Shown here in pieces: positions 31,759 to 33,602 of a stretch of 33,602 bases of DNA; within the stretch, counting starts at the first letter, position 1, and every line of letters begins with the position of its first letter. Location of the stretch: positions 1 through 33,602 of the forward strand of contig JBLINY010000041.1 of the NCBI GenBank assembly GCA_047638695.1, in the 5' to 3' direction. The translations under genes were made by a program, and so were the position numbers. The notes below the pieces were generated by a model. It was given only the letters and a program-made list of their open reading frames with translations. It was not told where the DNA came from and made no database searches. This stretch comes from JAHECQ01 sp047638695. Lineage in GTDB: Bacteria; Actinomycetota; Acidimicrobiia; Acidimicrobiales; SZUA-35.

Positions 31759-31818
31759 AGAGAAATGCCCAGCTAGAGAGGAATGCCCAGCTAGAGAGAA
31801 ATGCCTAGCTGAGACAAC
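31747..31818. repeat. 18-bp tandem repeat, four copies, at the DUF1330 stop
   Basis: Units start at 31747, 31765, 31783 and 31801, each ATGCC[TC]AGCTAGAGAG[AG]A with the last one diverged. The functional stop TAG is at 31756 in unit one. Because 18 is divisible by three, units two and three repeat it in frame and unit four gives TGA in frame. The array ends three bases before the rdgB stop. Confidence 0.95.
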
Positions 31819-31820
31819 CG

Positions 31821-32423
31821 TCAGGCTGACGGGAACTGGGCGAGCAGAGCGGCCAGGGCCCGGGCCCGGTGGCTCAGCTCGCCTTTCTCGTCCAAAGACA
31901 TCTCGGCGAACGTGCGCCCGTCTGCCTCAAGCGGGGCGAAGACGGGGTCGTAGCCGAACCCTCGCTCGCCCCGACGCTCGGGCGTAATCATTCCGTCGAC
32001 CGACCCGTTGGCAATGAGTTCCCGCCCATCAGGCCAGACAATGGCCACGACGGTACGAAACTGGGCGCCACGATCGGCAGCGTTCTCGAGTTCGGTCAAA
32101 AGTTTGTCGACGTTGTCGTCGTAGGTGGCGTTTTCGCCTGCGTAGCGAGCTGTCCGAACTCCCGGGCCGCCGCCAAGAGCGTTCACGAACAGCCCAGTGT
32201 CGTCCGACAGTGCCGGTGCACTACTCGCCAGCGCTATCTCCGTCGCCTTCTTACGCGCGTTGCCTACGAGCGTCGGTTGATCCTCGACGGTCTCGGGAAC
32301 CGTCGACGGACGCGGAACCACCTCGAAACGACCATCCAAAAGGCGCACCAACTCGGCCACCTTGTCGGGATTTCCGGTTGCTAGCACCAGCCGTTCGAGA
32401 CGAGCCGGATCCGCGTCAACCAT
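31821..32423 (-). CDS. rdgB: XTP/dITP diphosphatase (RdgB/HAM1)
   Basis: Hydrolyses non-canonical purine triphosphates (ITP, XTP and deoxy forms) to the monophosphate, keeping them out of nucleic acids. The 200 residues contain the HAM1 signature: LATGNPDKVAEL near the N-terminus, LSDDTGLFVNALGG with the metal/active aspartate, GFGYDPVF, and SHRARAL at the C-terminus. It starts five bases after the rph stop, so it belongs to the murI-rph-rdgB operon, an arrangement common in actinobacteria. Confidence 0.96.
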   Translation of the reverse strand: MVDADPARLERLVLATGNPDKVAELVRLLDGRFEVVPRPSTVPETVEDQPTLVGNARKKATEIALASSAPALSDDTGLFVNALGGGPGVRTARYAGENATYDDNVDKLLTELENAADRGAQFRTVVAIVWPDGRELIANGSVDGMITPERRGERGFGYDPVFAPLEADGRTFAEMSLDEKGELSHRARALAALLAQFPSA

Positions 32424-32428
32424 GGAAC

Positions 32429-33145
32429 TCAGTCGCGAGATGGTCGAACGGCTGGCGGGGTGGCGAGCACCTGCTTCTGCTGTTCGACGATCTGAGCTAT
32501 GCCGCCTTCGGCAAGACCCAGCAACGTGTCCAGCTCATCGCGAGAGAACGCTGCGCCTTCGGCTGTGCCCTGGACCTCGATGAACTGGCCGCTTCCGGTC
32601 ATCACGACATTCATGTCGGTCTCGGCCTTCACATCTTCGACGTAGGGAAGATCAAGCCTGCACTCACCATCGATGACGCCGACGCTGATAGCGCCGCAGA
32701 AGTCGGTGAGGGGATGCGTCGGCAGACCGAGCCGAGTGATGGCGTCATGCAGAGCCACATAGCCACCACAGATGGATGCGGTGCGCGTACCACCGTCGGC
32801 TTGGAGCACATCGCAGTCGACATCGATGGAGACCTCGCCCAACAGCTCCATGTCGCACACTGCCCGCAGACTGCGTCCGATCAGTCGCTGAATCTCTTGG
32901 TCCCGACCCGAGGTACGGCGACGAATCCGCTCGGGGCTCGAGCCAGGCAGCATGTTGTACTCCGCCGTTACCCAGCCCTTGCCGCTGCCCTTCATCCAAC
33001 GCGGCACGCCGTCATCGATCGATGCGGTGCAGAGCACGTGAGTGCGCCCAAACTTCACCAGCACCGATCCGTCGGCCATATCGGTGAAGTCTCGCTCGAA
33101 GCTCATCGGTCGGAGTTCGTTTACTGCTCTGCCATCAGGTCGCAT
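32429..33145 (-). CDS. rph: Ribonuclease PH
   Basis: A phosphorolytic 3'-5' exoribonuclease that trims tRNA 3' ends. 238 residues with the RNase PH landmarks RPDGRAVNELRP, GWVTAEYNMLPGS, RRTSGRDQEIQRLIGRSLRA, DCDVLQADGGTRTASI and GSGQFIEVQGTAEG. It overlaps the end of murI by 11 bases and is followed five bases later by rdgB. Confidence 0.97.
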   Translation of the reverse strand: MRPDGRAVNELRPMSFERDFTDMADGSVLVKFGRTHVLCTASIDDGVPRWMKGSGKGWVTAEYNMLPGSSPERIRRRTSGRDQEIQRLIGRSLRAVCDMELLGEVSIDVDCDVLQADGGTRTASICGGYVALHDAITRLGLPTHPLTDFCGAISVGVIDGECRLDLPYVEDVKAETDMNVVMTGSGQFIEVQGTAEGAAFSRDELDTLLGLAEGGIAQIVEQQKQVLATPPAVRPSRD

Positions 33146-33602
33146 GTGGTTCCCATCGTTCTGCGTCTACAAGTTCTGGTCCGAGGAGTCTGCTGCCCAG
33201 CACGGTAAATGCGCGCACATCACCTGAAGAAATGAAGCGCTGCGTTCCAACTCGTGTCGGATCAGGATGCGCCAGTCCATGACTCGCCAGTTCTGCCGAT
33301 AGGGCAAAGGCCGTCTCATCCGCCGAGGAGACCAGCACCACGTCGGGCCCCATCACTTGCCCAATGGTGCGAGCCAGATAGGGGTAGTGGGTGCAGCCCA
33401 ACAACAAGGTGTCGACGTCGGCTTCGAGCACCGGAGCCAGCATTCGCTCGGCCAAGATCCGCACCTGGTTCCCTCCGGTATTGCCCCGTTCGACGAACTC
33501 AACAAACCCGGGACAGGCACACGAGACAACCGTGACCGACGCATCAATCTTGCCGAACGCGGTGTCGTAGGCACCGGTGGCCATGGTGCCGACCGTGCCA
33601 AT
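33135..33602 (-). CDS. murI: Glutamate racemase, C-terminal part (cut by window edge)
   Basis: The frame is open to the right edge, so only about 155 C-terminal residues are visible. They begin at the VGTMATGAYDTAF region and include the catalytic-cysteine motif LLLGCTHYPYL and the late SADETAFALS and ISSGD segments. The enzyme makes D-glutamate for peptidoglycan. The N-terminal half with the first catalytic cysteine lies outside the window. It overlaps rph by 11 bases. Confidence 0.93.
   Translation of the reverse strand: MGTVGTMATGAYDTAFGKIDASVTVVSCACPGFVEFVERGNTGGNQVRILAERMLAPVLEADVDTLLLGCTHYPYLARTIGQVMGPDVVLVSSADETAFALSAELASHGLAHPDPTRVGTQRFISSGDVRAFTVLGSRLLGPELVDAERWEPHAT

Overview
The window is high-GC bacterial chromosome with dense, mostly minus-strand housekeeping genes. 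Gene content and order point to an actinobacterium: metG-tatD-rpf-rsmA-ispE-glmU-prs-rplY-pth-mfd, the 33-residue ribosomal protein bS22, a resuscitation-promoting-factor-like protein and a murI-rph-rdgB cluster. The order resembles the metS-tatD-rpfB-ksgA-ispE...glmU-prsA-rplY-pth-mfd region of mycobacteria. Missing Shine-Dalgarno sites, a shortened GlmU and the mix of accessory genes suggest a deep branch such as Acidimicrobiia; that placement is inference.

Layout. 1-1312: two coupled plus-strand genes for a small lipoprotein and a secreted two-repeat protein. 1368-9543 (minus): pth, then an accessory cassette (solute-binding-like protein, solute-binding/VWA lipoprotein, membrane coiled-coil protein, VanZ-like protein), then mfd. 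9556-12644 (minus): rplY, prs, a truncated glmU and tRNA-Gln. 12823-12924 (plus): bS22. 12934-20670 (minus): ispE, rsmA, an Rpf-like gene, tatD, metG, rmuC and a PLP-dependent decarboxylase. 20750-22732 (plus): an SDR and an MFS transporter. 23032-23481 (minus): a peroxiredoxin with an in-frame TGA exactly at the peroxidatic cysteine. 23613-28438 (plus): a membrane acyltransferase, an 859-residue secreted DUF2341 protein and a 6PGDH/DUF1932 reductase. 28512-33602: rlmD-like methyltransferase (minus), rpe (plus), clpP and tRNA-Leu (minus), a DUF1330 protein (plus), and rdgB-rph-murI (minus, murI cut by the window edge).

Two signals stand out. First, the peroxiredoxin is very probably a selenoprotein: the active-site context is intact around the TGA, the frame is open for 43 codons before and 105 after it, the protein has no cysteine, and a hairpin follows the TGA at SECIS-like distance. 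Second, at least eight gene 3' ends carry short tandem repeats (10 to 28 bp units, 2 to 7 copies) lying on or just after the stop codon; in seven of them the repeat unit contains the stop codon itself. The clearest is a 14-bp unit repeated seven times that holds the stop codons of both convergent genes at 28431-28528.

Functionally the window covers translation (metG, bS22, rplY, rsmA, pth, two tRNAs), transcription-coupled repair (mfd), RNA maturation (rph, an RlmD-type methyltransferase), nucleotide metabolism and sanitation (prs, rdgB), cell-wall precursor supply (glmU, murI), isoprenoid synthesis (ispE), proteolysis (clpP), pentose phosphate metabolism (rpe) and several envelope proteins without a known role.
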